DNA of 64,000 nucleotides from the NCBI GenBank assembly GCA_001552895.1, contig KQ959616.1, positions 114,192-178,191 on the forward strand, in the 5' to 3' direction. Positions 26,217-36,252 of the stretch are shown one piece after another (position 1 is the first letter of the stretch; every line of letters starts with the position of its first letter). The notes under the pieces were generated by a model. That model did not search any database. It was not told where the DNA came from and saw only the letters and a program-made list of their open reading frames with translations. This DNA comes from Tissierellia bacterium KA00581 (lineage in GTDB: Bacteria > Bacillota > Clostridia > Tissierellales > Peptoniphilaceae). The translations under genes were made by a program, and so were the position numbers.

Positions 26217-26906
26217 ATGAAATTAAAAATATTAATGGCCTTGTCTGATAATTCTCAAATTAATGACTTAATGTATTCCATGTTAGAAGATGAAAATTAT
26301 GAAATTTCAACTGCTAAAACCATTGAAGATACATTAATTTTAGCAGATCAAAAACTGTTTGATATATTGATTATGGATATGAATTTTAAAGATGGAACAG
26401 GCCTTGAATTAAAGAAAAAACTTAATCTTATATGTGATATTCCAACTATTATTGTAACAACATTAAAAGATGATATGCAAAAAATTTTGATGTTTGAATA
26501 TGGTGCAGATGATTATTTAGTTTATCCTTTTAATATTTTAGAACTTAAAGCTAGAATTAGAGCTATTATGAGAAGAGTTGGTCAAAAGCGTTCAGATATT
26601 GATAATATAATTTTTGCAGATGATTTAGAGTTTAATATAGTTGGTAGAACGGTTAAATTAAAAGGAAAAGAGGTTGACCTTACAGGAAAAGAATTTGATA
26701 TATTATATATAATTGCTATAAATCCTGAAAAAATTTTTACTAGAGAAGATATTGCAAAAAGTGTTTGGAAAGAAGAAATTATTAGCGATTATAGAAAAAT
26801 AGATGTTCACATAAGAAGGCTTAGAGAAAAAATTAATATAGGTTCGACTACCTATGTTCAAACCAAATGGGGAGAAGGATATTATTATAAAAAAATAGAA
26901 GTTTAA
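26217..26906 (+). CDS. atypical orphan OmpR-family response regulator
   Basis: DNA-binding regulator of 229 residues: receiver domain (1-115) plus OmpR/PhoB winged helix (about 130-228, ending in YVQTKWGEGYYY). The phospho-acceptor position is kept (Asp54 in LIMDMNF) and a Thr is present near 81. However, the N-terminal acidic pair is replaced (ILMALSDN instead of the usual ILxVDDE), and the invariant Lys of the KPF motif is Tyr103 (YPF). Such receivers often work without phosphorylation. No histidine kinase lies next to it. ATG 26217 fits AGAGGT; an ATG at 26211 touches the site. It sits between selB and pheS and may be co-transcribed with both. Confidence 0.85.
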   Translation: MKLKILMALSDNSQINDLMYSMLEDENYEISTAKTIEDTLILADQKLFDILIMDMNFKDGTGLELKKKLNLICDIPTIIVTTLKDDMQKILMFEYGADDYLVYPFNILELKARIRAIMRRVGQKRSDIDNIIFADDLEFNIVGRTVKLKGKEVDLTGKEFDILYIIAINPEKIFTREDIAKSVWKEEIISDYRKIDVHIRRLREKINIGSTTYVQTKWGEGYYYKKIEV

Positions 26907-26918
26907 GAGGGTGTAATT

Positions 26919-27941
26919 ATGAAAGAATTAATTATTGATTTAAAAAATCAAATCTTACAAGAAATTAAAGATGTAAAAGAAAAAGATAAAATTGAAGATA
27001 TAAAAGTTAAATATCTTGGTAAAAAAGGAAAATTTACAAGTATTTTAAGAAACATGTCTTCAGTTTCTAAAGAAGAAAGACCAAAAATAGGAGAACTTAT
27101 AAATATCTCAAAAAATGAAATAGAAGAAAAAATAAATGAAAAAATTGAAATATTTAATAAGATAGAATTGGAAGAAAGAATAAAGAGAGAAACTATTGAT
27201 GTTACTATTAATAAAAAAATTGTAAATATAGGACATAGACATCCATTAAATCAAGTCAAGGAAGAACTTGAAAATTTCTTTGTTTCTATGGGATTTTCAG
27301 TTGTAGACGGTCCAGAAATTGAAACTGTTGAAAATAATTTTAATAAACTAAATTCTCCATTAGATCATCCATCAAGAGAAATGTCAGATACTTTCTATAT
27401 TGATAAAGATTTATTACTTAGAACACATACATCTCCTGTACAAATTAGAACAATGATGAGTACAAAACCTCCAATTAAGATGGTTTCTGCTGGTAGAACT
27501 TTCAGATTCGATGAAGTTGATGACACACATTCTCCTATGTTTCACCAAATAGAAGGACTTGTAGTTGATGAAAATATAAATATGAGTAATTTAATTGATA
27601 CTTTAAATACTTTTATTAAAGAATTTTTCGGGAAAGATATGAAAACTAGATATAGACCACATTATTTTCCATTTACAGAACCAAGTGCAGAAGTTGATGT
27701 TTCTTGCTTTAATTGTAAAGGTAAAGGATGCAATGTTTGCAATGGAACTGGGTGGAGTATGGAACTTTTAGGTTGTGGAATGGTTCATCCTAATGTTTTA
27801 GAAGCTTGTGGAATTGATTCTAAAAAATATTCTGGTTTTGCATTTGGAATGGGAATAGATAGAATTACTATGGTTAAACATAAAATTAATAATATTAGAT
27901 TATTATATGATAATGATAAAAGATTTTTAGAACAATTTTAA
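26919..27941 (+). CDS. pheS: phenylalanine-tRNA ligase, alpha subunit
   Basis: Catalytic subunit of the heterotetrameric enzyme charging tRNA(Phe). The 340-residue protein has the N-terminal coiled coil (residues 1-80) and class II motifs: motif 1 around NIGHRHPLNQV, motif 2 in RTFRFDEVDDTHSPMFHQIEG, and motif 3 in GFAFGMGIDRITMV. A four-Cys segment CFNCKGKGCNVCNGTGW near 263 is seen in many Firmicute PheS proteins. It begins 12 nt after the regulator gene, after AAGAGGGTG. No T-box leader fits in that gap, so tRNA-dependent attenuation at this site is unlikely. Confidence 0.95.
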   Translation: MKELIIDLKNQILQEIKDVKEKDKIEDIKVKYLGKKGKFTSILRNMSSVSKEERPKIGELINISKNEIEEKINEKIEIFNKIELEERIKRETIDVTINKKIVNIGHRHPLNQVKEELENFFVSMGFSVVDGPEIETVENNFNKLNSPLDHPSREMSDTFYIDKDLLLRTHTSPVQIRTMMSTKPPIKMVSAGRTFRFDEVDDTHSPMFHQIEGLVVDENINMSNLIDTLNTFIKEFFGKDMKTRYRPHYFPFTEPSAEVDVSCFNCKGKGCNVCNGTGWSMELLGCGMVHPNVLEACGIDSKKYSGFAFGMGIDRITMVKHKINNIRLLYDNDKRFLEQF

Positions 27942-27954
27942 AGGGGGAAGTTTT

Positions 27955-30321
27955 ATGTTATTACCGATTAAATGGGCAAAAGAATATATTGATATAGATA
28001 ATGATATTATGGAAATTTCTGATAAAGTTACACTTACAGGATCTCATGTAGAGTCAATAAACTTTCTTGGAAATAGATTTAAAAATGTTGTACTTGGAAA
28101 AATATTAGAAATTTATAGACATGAAAATTCAAAAAAATTATGGATTACAAAAGTTGATGTAGGGACTGAAATTTTACAAATAGTTACTGGAGCACAAAAC
28201 TTAAAACAAGGTGATTTCGTTCCAGTTGCTAAGATTAATGCTGTTTTATCAGATGGTATGGAAATAAAAGAAACTAAATTAGTTGGAGAAATTTCATCTG
28301 GAATGTTTTGTAGTTACAAAGAGTTAGGATATGAAGATTCTGTAATTCCAAAAGAATATAAAGATGGAGTTTTACGAATATTTGATGAAAATTTAAAACT
28401 TGGAACAGATATAAAAGAAATTTTAGATTTAGATGATACTGTAATAGAATTTGAAATAACTCCTAATAGACCAGATTGCTTATCTGTTATAGGTATGGCA
28501 AGAGAAATTGGGGCAAGTTTTAATAAAAATATTACTTATCCAAAAAATTATGATTTAAAATTAATTAAAAATAAAACAAAACTTGATATAGACATATCAT
28601 CAAAAAATTGTAAAAGATATTCTGCTGTTATAATAAAAAATGTTAAAATAAAAGAAAGTGATAGAAAAATTCAAAATTATCTTTTAAATTCTGGTGTTAG
28701 ACCTATAAATAATGTAGTAGATTTAACTAATTTTTTGCTTTTAGAATACGGTCAACCTTTACATGCTTTTGATTTAGATAAGATTGAAGGAAATATTATT
28801 GTTAGAAATGCTATAGATAATGAAAAAGTTATAACTTTAGATGGTGTAGAAAGAACATTAACTAATGAAGATATACTTATTTGCGACAGTATTAAGCCTA
28901 TTGCCATTGCAGGAGTAATGGGATTAAAAAATTCTGAAGTTGATGAAAATACTAAAAATATTTTACTTGAATCTGCTGTATTTTCTAAAAAATCCATAAA
29001 AAATACTTCTAAAAGATTATTACTTAAATCAGAAGCTTCTATAAGATATGAAAAAGGAGTTACATCATTTTATACTATGGATATTATTTCTAGATTTTTA
29101 TATTTGATTTCCAAAGAAAAAGTTGAAATAGACTCTATTTATGATGTTAAAAATGAAAATGTTGAAGATATTGAAATAAAATTTGACATAAATTTAATTT
29201 ATAGACTATTAGGTATTAAACTTAATGAAAAAGAAATTAGGAAATATTTATCTCTTTTAGAAATAGAAACTGAATCAATAAATGAAAATTTAATTTTATG
29301 TAAAATTCCTAAATTTAGAACAGATTTATCCATTCCTGAAGATATCGTTGAAGAGGTAGGAAGATTATACGGATTTTCAAATCTTACACCAAAACCTATT
29401 TTAATGCCAAATACAATAGGCAAAAAAAGTGATAAAAGAATTTTTGAAGATAAAATCAAAGAAATTTTATTTTCTCTTGGATTATCTGAAATTACTACTT
29501 ATTCATTTATAGGAGATAGTATAATTTCAAAGACAAAAATGAATAGCGATAATTCCGTTAAGATATTAAATCCGTTAGGAGAAGAATTTAGTATAATGAG
29601 GAAATCTTTAATTCCTAATGTTATTGATGTAATTTCTAAAAATTTAAACTATAAAAATGAAGATTTATTAATTTATGAACTTGGAAATACATTCCATAAA
29701 ATAAAAGATCAAAAAATTCCTTTAGAATCAAAAAAACTAGTTTTAGGTTCTTATGGTAAATATGAATTTTATTATCTTAAAGATATAATTTTTAATTTAT
29801 TAAATGCTTTAAATATTGAAAATATATCATTTAAAAAGAATACTAGTATTGATTATTTTCACAAAGGCGTTTGTGCCGATATTTTTGTAGATAACAAAAA
29901 AGTTGGAGAAATTGGGCAAATTTCTTATGATGTATGTAAAAACTTTTCTATTAAGAAAAATATTTATGCTTGTGAATTGGATGTAGAACAATTATTAAAA
30001 AAATATAATCCTGTATCAATTTATAAACCAGTTATAAAATATCCTAGCGTAAAAAGAGATTTAGCTTTAGTTGTAGATAGAGATATTGATAGTGGTGAAA
30101 TAGAAGATATTTTTAAATCTAATTCCAACTCTTTATTATCTAATATAGAATTATTTGATGTCTATGTAGGAAATCAAGTTGAATTAGGTAAAAAATCTAT
30201 GGCTTATAAACTTACTTTTCAATCTAAAGAAAAAACTTTAGTAGATGAAGATATAAATTATATAATAGAAAAAATGTTAGTTGATTTAAAAACAAAATTA
30301 GGAGCTTATCTAAGATCATAA
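27955..30321 (+). CDS. pheT: phenylalanine-tRNA ligase, beta subunit
   Basis: Beta subunit of 788 residues, within the usual bacterial length. It has an N-terminal tRNA-binding EMAP-like domain (about 40-150), B3/B4 editing domain, B5 domains (EFEITPNRPDCLS near 165), a catalytic-like core, and a C-terminal ferredoxin-fold anticodon-binding domain (YPSVKRDLALVVDR near 695). It starts 13 nt after pheS with a strong AAGGGGGAAG site. The arrangement pheS-pheT-zapA-mutS2 is common in Clostridia. Confidence 0.95.
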   Translation: MLLPIKWAKEYIDIDNDIMEISDKVTLTGSHVESINFLGNRFKNVVLGKILEIYRHENSKKLWITKVDVGTEILQIVTGAQNLKQGDFVPVAKINAVLSDGMEIKETKLVGEISSGMFCSYKELGYEDSVIPKEYKDGVLRIFDENLKLGTDIKEILDLDDTVIEFEITPNRPDCLSVIGMAREIGASFNKNITYPKNYDLKLIKNKTKLDIDISSKNCKRYSAVIIKNVKIKESDRKIQNYLLNSGVRPINNVVDLTNFLLLEYGQPLHAFDLDKIEGNIIVRNAIDNEKVITLDGVERTLTNEDILICDSIKPIAIAGVMGLKNSEVDENTKNILLESAVFSKKSIKNTSKRLLLKSEASIRYEKGVTSFYTMDIISRFLYLISKEKVEIDSIYDVKNENVEDIEIKFDINLIYRLLGIKLNEKEIRKYLSLLEIETESINENLILCKIPKFRTDLSIPEDIVEEVGRLYGFSNLTPKPILMPNTIGKKSDKRIFEDKIKEILFSLGLSEITTYSFIGDSIISKTKMNSDNSVKILNPLGEEFSIMRKSLIPNVIDVISKNLNYKNEDLLIYELGNTFHKIKDQKIPLESKKLVLGSYGKYEFYYLKDIIFNLLNALNIENISFKKNTSIDYFHKGVCADIFVDNKKVGEIGQISYDVCKNFSIKKNIYACELDVEQLLKKYNPVSIYKPVIKYPSVKRDLALVVDRDIDSGEIEDIFKSNSNSLLSNIELFDVYVGNQVELGKKSMAYKLTFQSKEKTLVDEDINYIIEKMLVDLKTKLGAYLRS

Positions 30322-30334
30322 TAGGAGATATTTT

Positions 30335-30844
30335 ATGAAAGCTAATAAAATAAAAGTAAATATAGCTGGTAATAGTTATACAATAATAGGACAAAAAGGT
30401 GAACAAGAAGTTTTTGAGATTGCTAAATTTATAGATAATCAAATTTCAGAAATATCTAAACAAAATTATAGATTAAATTCTACTATGGCAGTAACTTTAG
30501 TTGCCTTAAATATAGCAAGTGATTTTTTTGATATAAAAAAAGAACTTGCTATGATAAGTAAAAATAGTAATTATCCAGTTGAAAAACAAGAAAAATTGAT
30601 AAAAGAAAAAGATGAAATTGAAAATGAAAAAAATTCATTGCACAAAGAAATTGAAGAATTAAAAAATCAAAATTCATCTTTAATTGAAACTTTAAAAAAT
30701 ATTGAAAAAAGATATCAAGTTTTAGAAAAAAATTCTATAGAAATATTTAATGAAGTTAAATTAAAAAATAATATGATAATAAAATTAAAAGATGATATTA
30801 TAAAAATTAAAGATGAATATATAAAACAATTAAATAAAAAGTAA
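30335..30844 (+). CDS. zapA: cell division protein ZapA
   Basis: FtsZ-ring-associated protein of 169 residues that bundles FtsZ filaments. The N-terminal half has the ZapA domain (NKIKVNIAGNSYTIIGQKGEQEV, followed by TMAVTLVALNIASDFFDIKKE). The C-terminal half from about residue 85 is a long Lys/Glu coiled coil, giving a protein longer than the minimal 90-residue ZapA of Bacillus. It lies 13 nt after pheT with AGGAG. Position after pheT and before mutS2 matches many low-GC Gram-positives. Confidence 0.85.
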   Translation: MKANKIKVNIAGNSYTIIGQKGEQEVFEIAKFIDNQISEISKQNYRLNSTMAVTLVALNIASDFFDIKKELAMISKNSNYPVEKQEKLIKEKDEIENEKNSLHKEIEELKNQNSSLIETLKNIEKRYQVLEKNSIEIFNEVKLKNNMIIKLKDDIIKIKDEYIKQLNKK

Positions 30845-30862
30845 TGAGGAAATAAAAAAATA

Positions 30863-33229
30863 ATGAAAAATAAAGTACTTAAAACTTTAGAATTTAATAA
30901 AATTATAGATTTATTATTAGAATTATCTCAAAGTCATATAGGTAAAAAATTAATTCTATCTTCTAAAATTCAAACTGATTTAGATAAAATACAAAATTTA
31001 TTAGATGAAACAGATGAAGCTTATAGGCTTATTGTAAAAAAAACAACACCTGCTATTTCTAATATCGAAGATTTATCAGATGATTTTAAATTATTAAAAA
31101 TAGGGAGATTTTTTACTGCAAAAAAAATTTTAGAAGTATTTAAACTTTTGAATTCTTCAAGATATTTAAAAAATATAACAAAAGAAGAAAAATTTTCAAA
31201 TGACTATCCTAAACTTTTTAGCCTTTTAAATGGACTTAATATAAATTTATCTTTAGAAAAAGATATTGAAAATTGTATAATTTCAGAAAATGATATTTCT
31301 GATAATGCAAGTATAAAGCTTAAAAAAATTCGTAAAGATATAAAAATAAAAAATGATTTAATTCGAGATAAATTAAATCAAATTATAAATACATCTGACA
31401 AATTAATGGAAAATATATACACATTAAGAGATGGTAGATATGTTGTACCTGTAAAAAGTGAGTTTAAAAATTCTTTTAAAGGTATAGTTCATGATCAATC
31501 ATCTTCTGGTCAAACTGTTTTTATAGAACCTATTTTTATTGTAGAGCTTAATAATGATTTAAAAAAATTACAGATAGAAGAAGAACAAGAAATAGAAAAA
31601 ATTTTAATAGAATTTTCTAATAGAATTTTAGAAAATTTACCAGAACTTATTTTAAATATTTCTATAATAGCTAAATTTGATTTTATACTAGCAAGAGCTA
31701 GACTTGCATATAATATGGATGCAACAAAACCATTAATTAATAAAAAAGGAATAATTGACTTAAAATCAGCACGACATCCTTTAATAGATAGAAAAAAAGT
31801 TGTTGCTATTGATATCTCTTTAGGAGATGAATTTAATACATTAGTTATTACAGGACCTAACACAGGAGGTAAGACTGTTTCACTAAAAACTGTAGGAATT
31901 ATTACTCTTATGGCACAATTTGGTCTTATGGTTCCTTGCACGGATAATTCAAAAATTGCAATTTTTGAAAATATTTTTGCAGATATTGGAGATGAACAAA
32001 GTATTGAACAATCTCTTAGTACATTTTCTTCTCATATGAAAAATATTATTGAAATAATAAAAGATGTTACAGAAAATTCCTTATTGCTTTTTGATGAATT
32101 AGGTTCAGGAACAGATCCTGAAGAAGGTTCAGGTCTTGCTATATCAATTTTAAATTATTTTTTAGAAAAAAATATAAGAACCATTGCTACAACTCATTAT
32201 AGTATACTTAAAATTTATGCTATGTCTACTGAAAATGTACAAAATGCAGCTGTTGAATTTGATATAGAAAAACTTATGCCTACTTATAAATTAATTATTG
32301 GCATTTCAGGAAAATCAAATGCTTTTGAAATTTCAAAGAAATTAGGGCTAAGTGAAAGTTTTATAATAAATGCTAAAAAATTTATTTCAAAAGAAGATAT
32401 TTCTTTTGATAAACTAGTTTCTAACGTAGATAACAAACGTAAAGAGTATGAAAAATTAGTTTTAAAAGAAAAAGAAATTTTAGAAAAAAGCACTAAAACA
32501 TTACAAGAATACGAAAATAAATTAGAAAAATTTAATAAAAGTAAAGATAAAAAAGTAAAAAAATTACAAGAATTTATAGAAAAATCAATTTACGATACAG
32601 AAAAATTTTGTAAAGAAGCAATAAAAGAAATAAATAAATCTAAAATAAAGCATGATATTAAAACTGCAAAAAAAATATCAGAAAAAATTTTAAAAAGAAA
32701 TGATGAATTTATAAATTCAAAAAAAACAGCTTTAAAAACATCTAATAATTTATCCAATTTTAATGAGCCATTAATTTTAGGAGAAGAAGTTAGAGTTATA
32801 AGTTTAAATGAAAATGGATATATTCAAACACTTCCTGATAAAAATGGCAATTTACAAGTAAAAATTGGAATTTTAAAAGTTAATATAAATGTAAATGATA
32901 TTTTTAGAATAGAAAAAATAATTGATGATTCTAATAAAGAAAAATCACATATTGTTTCAAAATCATTTATAAAGTCTGATCATACATATGATACAAAAAT
33001 TGATGTTAGAGGTAAAAATTCCATAGATGCTATTTATGAAATTGATAAATTTTTAGATGATTCTTTTATCGCAAACTTAAATGAAGTTACTATAATTCAT
33101 GGTAAAGGAACAGGTGTTTTAAGAAATAATATCGTGGATTTTTTAAAAAAACATAAACTTGTAAAGTCTTTTTCATTTGGAAATTTTAATGAGGGTGGAA
33201 ATGGAGTTACAGTAGTAAAATTAAAATAG
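30863..33229 (+). CDS. mutS2: MutS2 family ATPase/endonuclease
   Basis: Protein of 788 residues of the MutS2 family, implicated in recombination control and in rescue of collided ribosomes. There is no MutS mismatch-reading domain. The ATPase core has Walker A in TGPNTGGKTVSLKT (near 330) and Walker B with LLLFDELGSGTDPEEG (near 410). A coiled-coil region follows, and a C-terminal Smr nuclease domain begins near 710 (DVRGKNSIDAIYEIDKFLD and IIHGKGTGVLRN). All Smr hallmark residues (DxRG, HGxGxG) are present. It starts 18 nt after zapA with AATGAGG as ribosome site. Confidence 0.93.
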   Translation: MKNKVLKTLEFNKIIDLLLELSQSHIGKKLILSSKIQTDLDKIQNLLDETDEAYRLIVKKTTPAISNIEDLSDDFKLLKIGRFFTAKKILEVFKLLNSSRYLKNITKEEKFSNDYPKLFSLLNGLNINLSLEKDIENCIISENDISDNASIKLKKIRKDIKIKNDLIRDKLNQIINTSDKLMENIYTLRDGRYVVPVKSEFKNSFKGIVHDQSSSGQTVFIEPIFIVELNNDLKKLQIEEEQEIEKILIEFSNRILENLPELILNISIIAKFDFILARARLAYNMDATKPLINKKGIIDLKSARHPLIDRKKVVAIDISLGDEFNTLVITGPNTGGKTVSLKTVGIITLMAQFGLMVPCTDNSKIAIFENIFADIGDEQSIEQSLSTFSSHMKNIIEIIKDVTENSLLLFDELGSGTDPEEGSGLAISILNYFLEKNIRTIATTHYSILKIYAMSTENVQNAAVEFDIEKLMPTYKLIIGISGKSNAFEISKKLGLSESFIINAKKFISKEDISFDKLVSNVDNKRKEYEKLVLKEKEILEKSTKTLQEYENKLEKFNKSKDKKVKKLQEFIEKSIYDTEKFCKEAIKEINKSKIKHDIKTAKKISEKILKRNDEFINSKKTALKTSNNLSNFNEPLILGEEVRVISLNENGYIQTLPDKNGNLQVKIGILKVNINVNDIFRIEKIIDDSNKEKSHIVSKSFIKSDHTYDTKIDVRGKNSIDAIYEIDKFLDDSFIANLNEVTIIHGKGTGVLRNNIVDFLKKHKLVKSFSFGNFNEGGNGVTVVKLK

Positions 33230-33239
33230 GAGTTATATT

Positions 33240-34970
33240 ATGATAAATTTTAAAAAAATAGTTACAGATGTGATTTTTAATCTGGATATAAATTTAAATA
33301 AAGAAGATATTGAAAAATTAATAGAGATACCTCCAAACTCACAAATGGGAGATTTTTCTTTTCCTTGTTTTAAATTATCAAAAACTTTAAAAAAGGCACC
33401 TAATATTATAGCACAAGAATTAGTTTCTAGAATTAATCTTGAAAATTCTATATTTTCTGATGTAAAAAATATGGGACCTTATATAAACTTTTATATTTCT
33501 TCAAATGAATTTTTAAAAAATGTTGTATCTGAAGTTTTAAAAAAGAAAGAAAAATATGCTTCAGATGATAAAAATTTAGATAAAACTATAGTAATTGACT
33601 ATTCTTCAACTAATATAGCTAAGCCATTTCATATCGGTCATATTAGAAGTACATTAATAGGAAATGCTATTAAAAATATATATAAATATTTAGGATACAA
33701 CACTGTCGGAGTAAATCATTTAGGTGATTATGGTACTCAATTTGGAAAAATAATTGCTGCATATAAACTGTGGGGAAATAAAGAAGAAATAAATAAAGAT
33801 CCAATAAATATGCTTTTAAAATTATATGTTGATTATAATAATTTATGTAAAACTGATGAAAAAATGTTAGATGTGGCAAGAGATTATTTTAATAAATTAG
33901 AAAATAATGACCCTGAAGCAGTAAATCTTTGGAATTGGTTTAAAGATATAAGTTTAAAAGAATTTCAAAAAGTTTATGAAAAATTAAAAGTTACTTTTGA
34001 TTCTTACAAAGGAGAAGCATATCACTCTCAATTTATTCCAAAAGTTTTAAAAGAATTAGAAGATAAAAATTTATTAAAAGATAGTGAGGGCTGTAAAATT
34101 GTAGATTTAGAAAAATATAATCTACCTCCAGCTATAATTTTAAAAAGTAATTCATCTAGCACCTATATTACAAGAGATATAGCAACTGCTATAACAAGAA
34201 TGGAAGATTATAAATTTTATAAAAATATTTATGTTGTTGCAAGTCAACAAAAATTGCATTTTAAACAATTAGTAGCTGTATTAACTGAAATGGGATATAA
34301 CTGGGCAAAAAACTGTATTCATGTTGAATTTGGAATGGTTAGTGTAAAAGATGATTTATTAGGAACAAGCTCAAAACTTAGTACAAGAGAAGGAAATGTA
34401 ATTTTTTTAGATGATGTTCTTAATAAAAGCGTAGAAAAAACTTTAGAAATAATCAATCAAAGAAATCCAAATTTAGAAAACAAAGAACAAATAGCTAAAA
34501 AAGTAGGAATTGGTGCTGTTATTTTTCAAGAATTATTCAATACAAGAATAAAAGATTATGCTTTTGATTGGAATAATGTATTAAACTTTGATGGAGAAAC
34601 AGGTCCTTATGTTCAATATTCTTTTGCAAGAGCTAATAGTATTCTTACAAAAAATAGTTTTAATATAGAAAATTATAATAATTTAAAATTTGATTGTTTT
34701 GAATTAAATAATGACGAAATCAATTTGATAAAAATGATATATAAGTTAAAAGATGTTTTATTAGAATCAGCTGATAAATATGAGGTATCTATACTTACTA
34801 GATATATTTGTGATTTAGCTAAATCATTTAATAAATTTTATAATTCTTCACCTATAAATAATCAAACTGAAAATATTAAATCACATAGACTTATATTGAC
34901 ATATTGTGCTAAACAAACTATAGAAATCGGACTTAAATTATTAGGAATTGACGCTCCGGAAAAAATGTAG
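33240..34970 (+). CDS. argS: arginine-tRNA ligase
   Basis: Class I tRNA synthetase of 576 residues. It has the N-terminal additional domain, the HIGH signature in STNIAKPFHIGHIRST (near 120-135), the KMSKS-equivalent in SKLSTREGNVIFLDD (near 380) and the DALR anticodon-binding domain at the C-terminus. It starts 10 nt after mutS2 with TAGGAG. Its length and motif spacing are normal for the bacterial ArgS1 type. Confidence 0.95.
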   Translation: MINFKKIVTDVIFNLDINLNKEDIEKLIEIPPNSQMGDFSFPCFKLSKTLKKAPNIIAQELVSRINLENSIFSDVKNMGPYINFYISSNEFLKNVVSEVLKKKEKYASDDKNLDKTIVIDYSSTNIAKPFHIGHIRSTLIGNAIKNIYKYLGYNTVGVNHLGDYGTQFGKIIAAYKLWGNKEEINKDPINMLLKLYVDYNNLCKTDEKMLDVARDYFNKLENNDPEAVNLWNWFKDISLKEFQKVYEKLKVTFDSYKGEAYHSQFIPKVLKELEDKNLLKDSEGCKIVDLEKYNLPPAIILKSNSSSTYITRDIATAITRMEDYKFYKNIYVVASQQKLHFKQLVAVLTEMGYNWAKNCIHVEFGMVSVKDDLLGTSSKLSTREGNVIFLDDVLNKSVEKTLEIINQRNPNLENKEQIAKKVGIGAVIFQELFNTRIKDYAFDWNNVLNFDGETGPYVQYSFARANSILTKNSFNIENYNNLKFDCFELNNDEINLIKMIYKLKDVLLESADKYEVSILTRYICDLAKSFNKFYNSSPINNQTENIKSHRLILTYCAKQTIEIGLKLLGIDAPEKM

Positions 34971-34976
34971 GTGAAT

Positions 34977-36104
34977 ATGGATAATTTATATAATTATTTT
35001 TTAAGATATAATGAAAAAATTAATTTTTTAACTATAAAAAATATAAAAATCGAAAATAGGGAATATACTAACATAGATTTTCCAATTAATTCAAAAGTTC
35101 TATTAAAAAATATAAAAGAAAATACTTTTAAAAATGAAATATCAACAAAATATTTTATTGAAGGAATAATATTATTAAATGCAATAGATTCTTCTTTTAA
35201 TAATATCGAAATTTTAAATAAATTTTTAAATTCATTTAAAAATGATACTATTATCAATATTGTAAAATCAAAACTTTATTTTAAAAATTTAACTTTTGAT
35301 AATATTTTATATAATGTATTAATATTAAGAGGATTAGTAGTTCTTAATAAAATAAATGATTATATAAAAAAATTATATATAAAAAATTTAATTATGATAT
35401 TAGATTATTTAGATGAAAATTTTAAAGCATTATTTTTAAATGAAATAAAACTTGAATTGTCTAAATTATTTTTTAAAAATGAAAATGATCCTTATATAAA
35501 TATTCTTTATGGCGATTTAAATTTAAAAGAAAAATTTTATATAAAAAGTAATTCTTTCTATGTAAGAGCTTTAAATTTTTCTAATGATAGATTTTTAAAA
35601 GAAAATATATCTAATAAAATTTCTAGTATAAAAGTAAAAGTTGAAATAGAAAATTTATTACAGCTTATAGATAAATTTCAATATGAAAAAGCTCTTAAGA
35701 TTCTATCTACTATAAATGATGATAAAAATTTGGATAAAGAAGATTATTACTGGATTGCTTATTCATATAATAAATTAAATGAAACAAATCTTGCAATTAA
35801 GTATTATGAAAAATCATTAAAATTAAACGCTGATTTTTTAAATATTTTCATTGAATTAGGGTTATTATATTATAAAATTAACAAAATTAATAAAGCACTT
35901 AAAATTTTTGAAGATGGCTTAAATATATATATTGATGATGAAAAATTAATGTTTAATAAAATAATTTTAGAATTAAAACTTAATATGTTTGAAAAAGCTA
36001 AAAAAGATATAGATAAAATATTACTATATGAAGATTTAGATAATACTATAATGAATGATATTTTATATCTAAAGAATTTATATGAAAATGATCTAAATAA
36101 ATAA
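34977..36104 (+). CDS. TPR-repeat protein of unknown function
   Basis: Lys/Asn/Ile-rich protein of 375 residues with no signal peptide or clear membrane segment. From about residue 220 helical TPR-like repeats are visible (EKALKILSTINDDKN, YWIAYSYNKLNETNLAIKYYEKSLKL and LGLLYYKINKINKALKIFEDGL), suggesting a scaffold for protein interactions. Immediately downstream of argS; ATG 34977 is used because AGGTGA overlaps the argS stop region, and GTG 34971 is possible. It is the last + strand gene before the foreign island. I do not recognise a specific family. Confidence 0.6.
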   Translation: MDNLYNYFLRYNEKINFLTIKNIKIENREYTNIDFPINSKVLLKNIKENTFKNEISTKYFIEGIILLNAIDSSFNNIEILNKFLNSFKNDTIINIVKSKLYFKNLTFDNILYNVLILRGLVVLNKINDYIKKLYIKNLIMILDYLDENFKALFLNEIKLELSKLFFKNENDPYINILYGDLNLKEKFYIKSNSFYVRALNFSNDRFLKENISNKISSIKVKVEIENLLQLIDKFQYEKALKILSTINDDKNLDKEDYYWIAYSYNKLNETNLAIKYYEKSLKLNADFLNIFIELGLLYYKINKINKALKIFEDGLNIYIDDEKLMFNKIILELKLNMFEKAKKDIDKILLYEDLDNTIMNDILYLKNLYENDLNK

Positions 36105-36129
36105 AATAAAAAGTATAAAAACAAACTCG

Positions 36130-36143
36130 ATAATAAATGTTGT
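36130..36143 (+). repeat. left copy of 14-bp direct repeat
   Basis: ATAATAAATGTTGT, 25 bp after the TPR gene stop; exact second copy at 39082-39095. Candidate left boundary of the island. Confidence 0.55.
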
Positions 36144-36154
36144 ATTCTATAAGA

Positions 36155-36181
36155 GAAGTTATTCCAATATAGAATAACTTC
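36155..36181. repeat. perfect 10-bp hairpin between the TPR gene and the island repressor
   Basis: GAAGTTATTC (36155-36164) and GAATAACTTC (36172-36181) around a 7-nt loop. There is no T-run on either strand, so it is not a standard intrinsic terminator, though it lies between two convergent genes. Confidence 0.5.
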
Positions 36182-36252
36182 AAATATAAAATACAAATAT
36201 CAAGCCTACTTACGATTATTACAACTAAATAAATGAATTATAAATATTGGAA

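Noticed and set aside
26906..26919. T-box or other riboswitch upstream of pheS
   Set aside because: Only 12 bases separate it from the preceding stop codon; there is no room for a leader.
21054..27000. tRNA(Sec) gene (selC) near selDAB
   Set aside because: The genes are nearly contiguous and no cloverleaf-like sequence was found in the gaps; it must lie outside the window.
31510..31941. 143-codon open frame on the - strand inside mutS2
   Set aside because: Lies opposite the conserved MutS2 ATPase core and has no homologous features or ribosome site.
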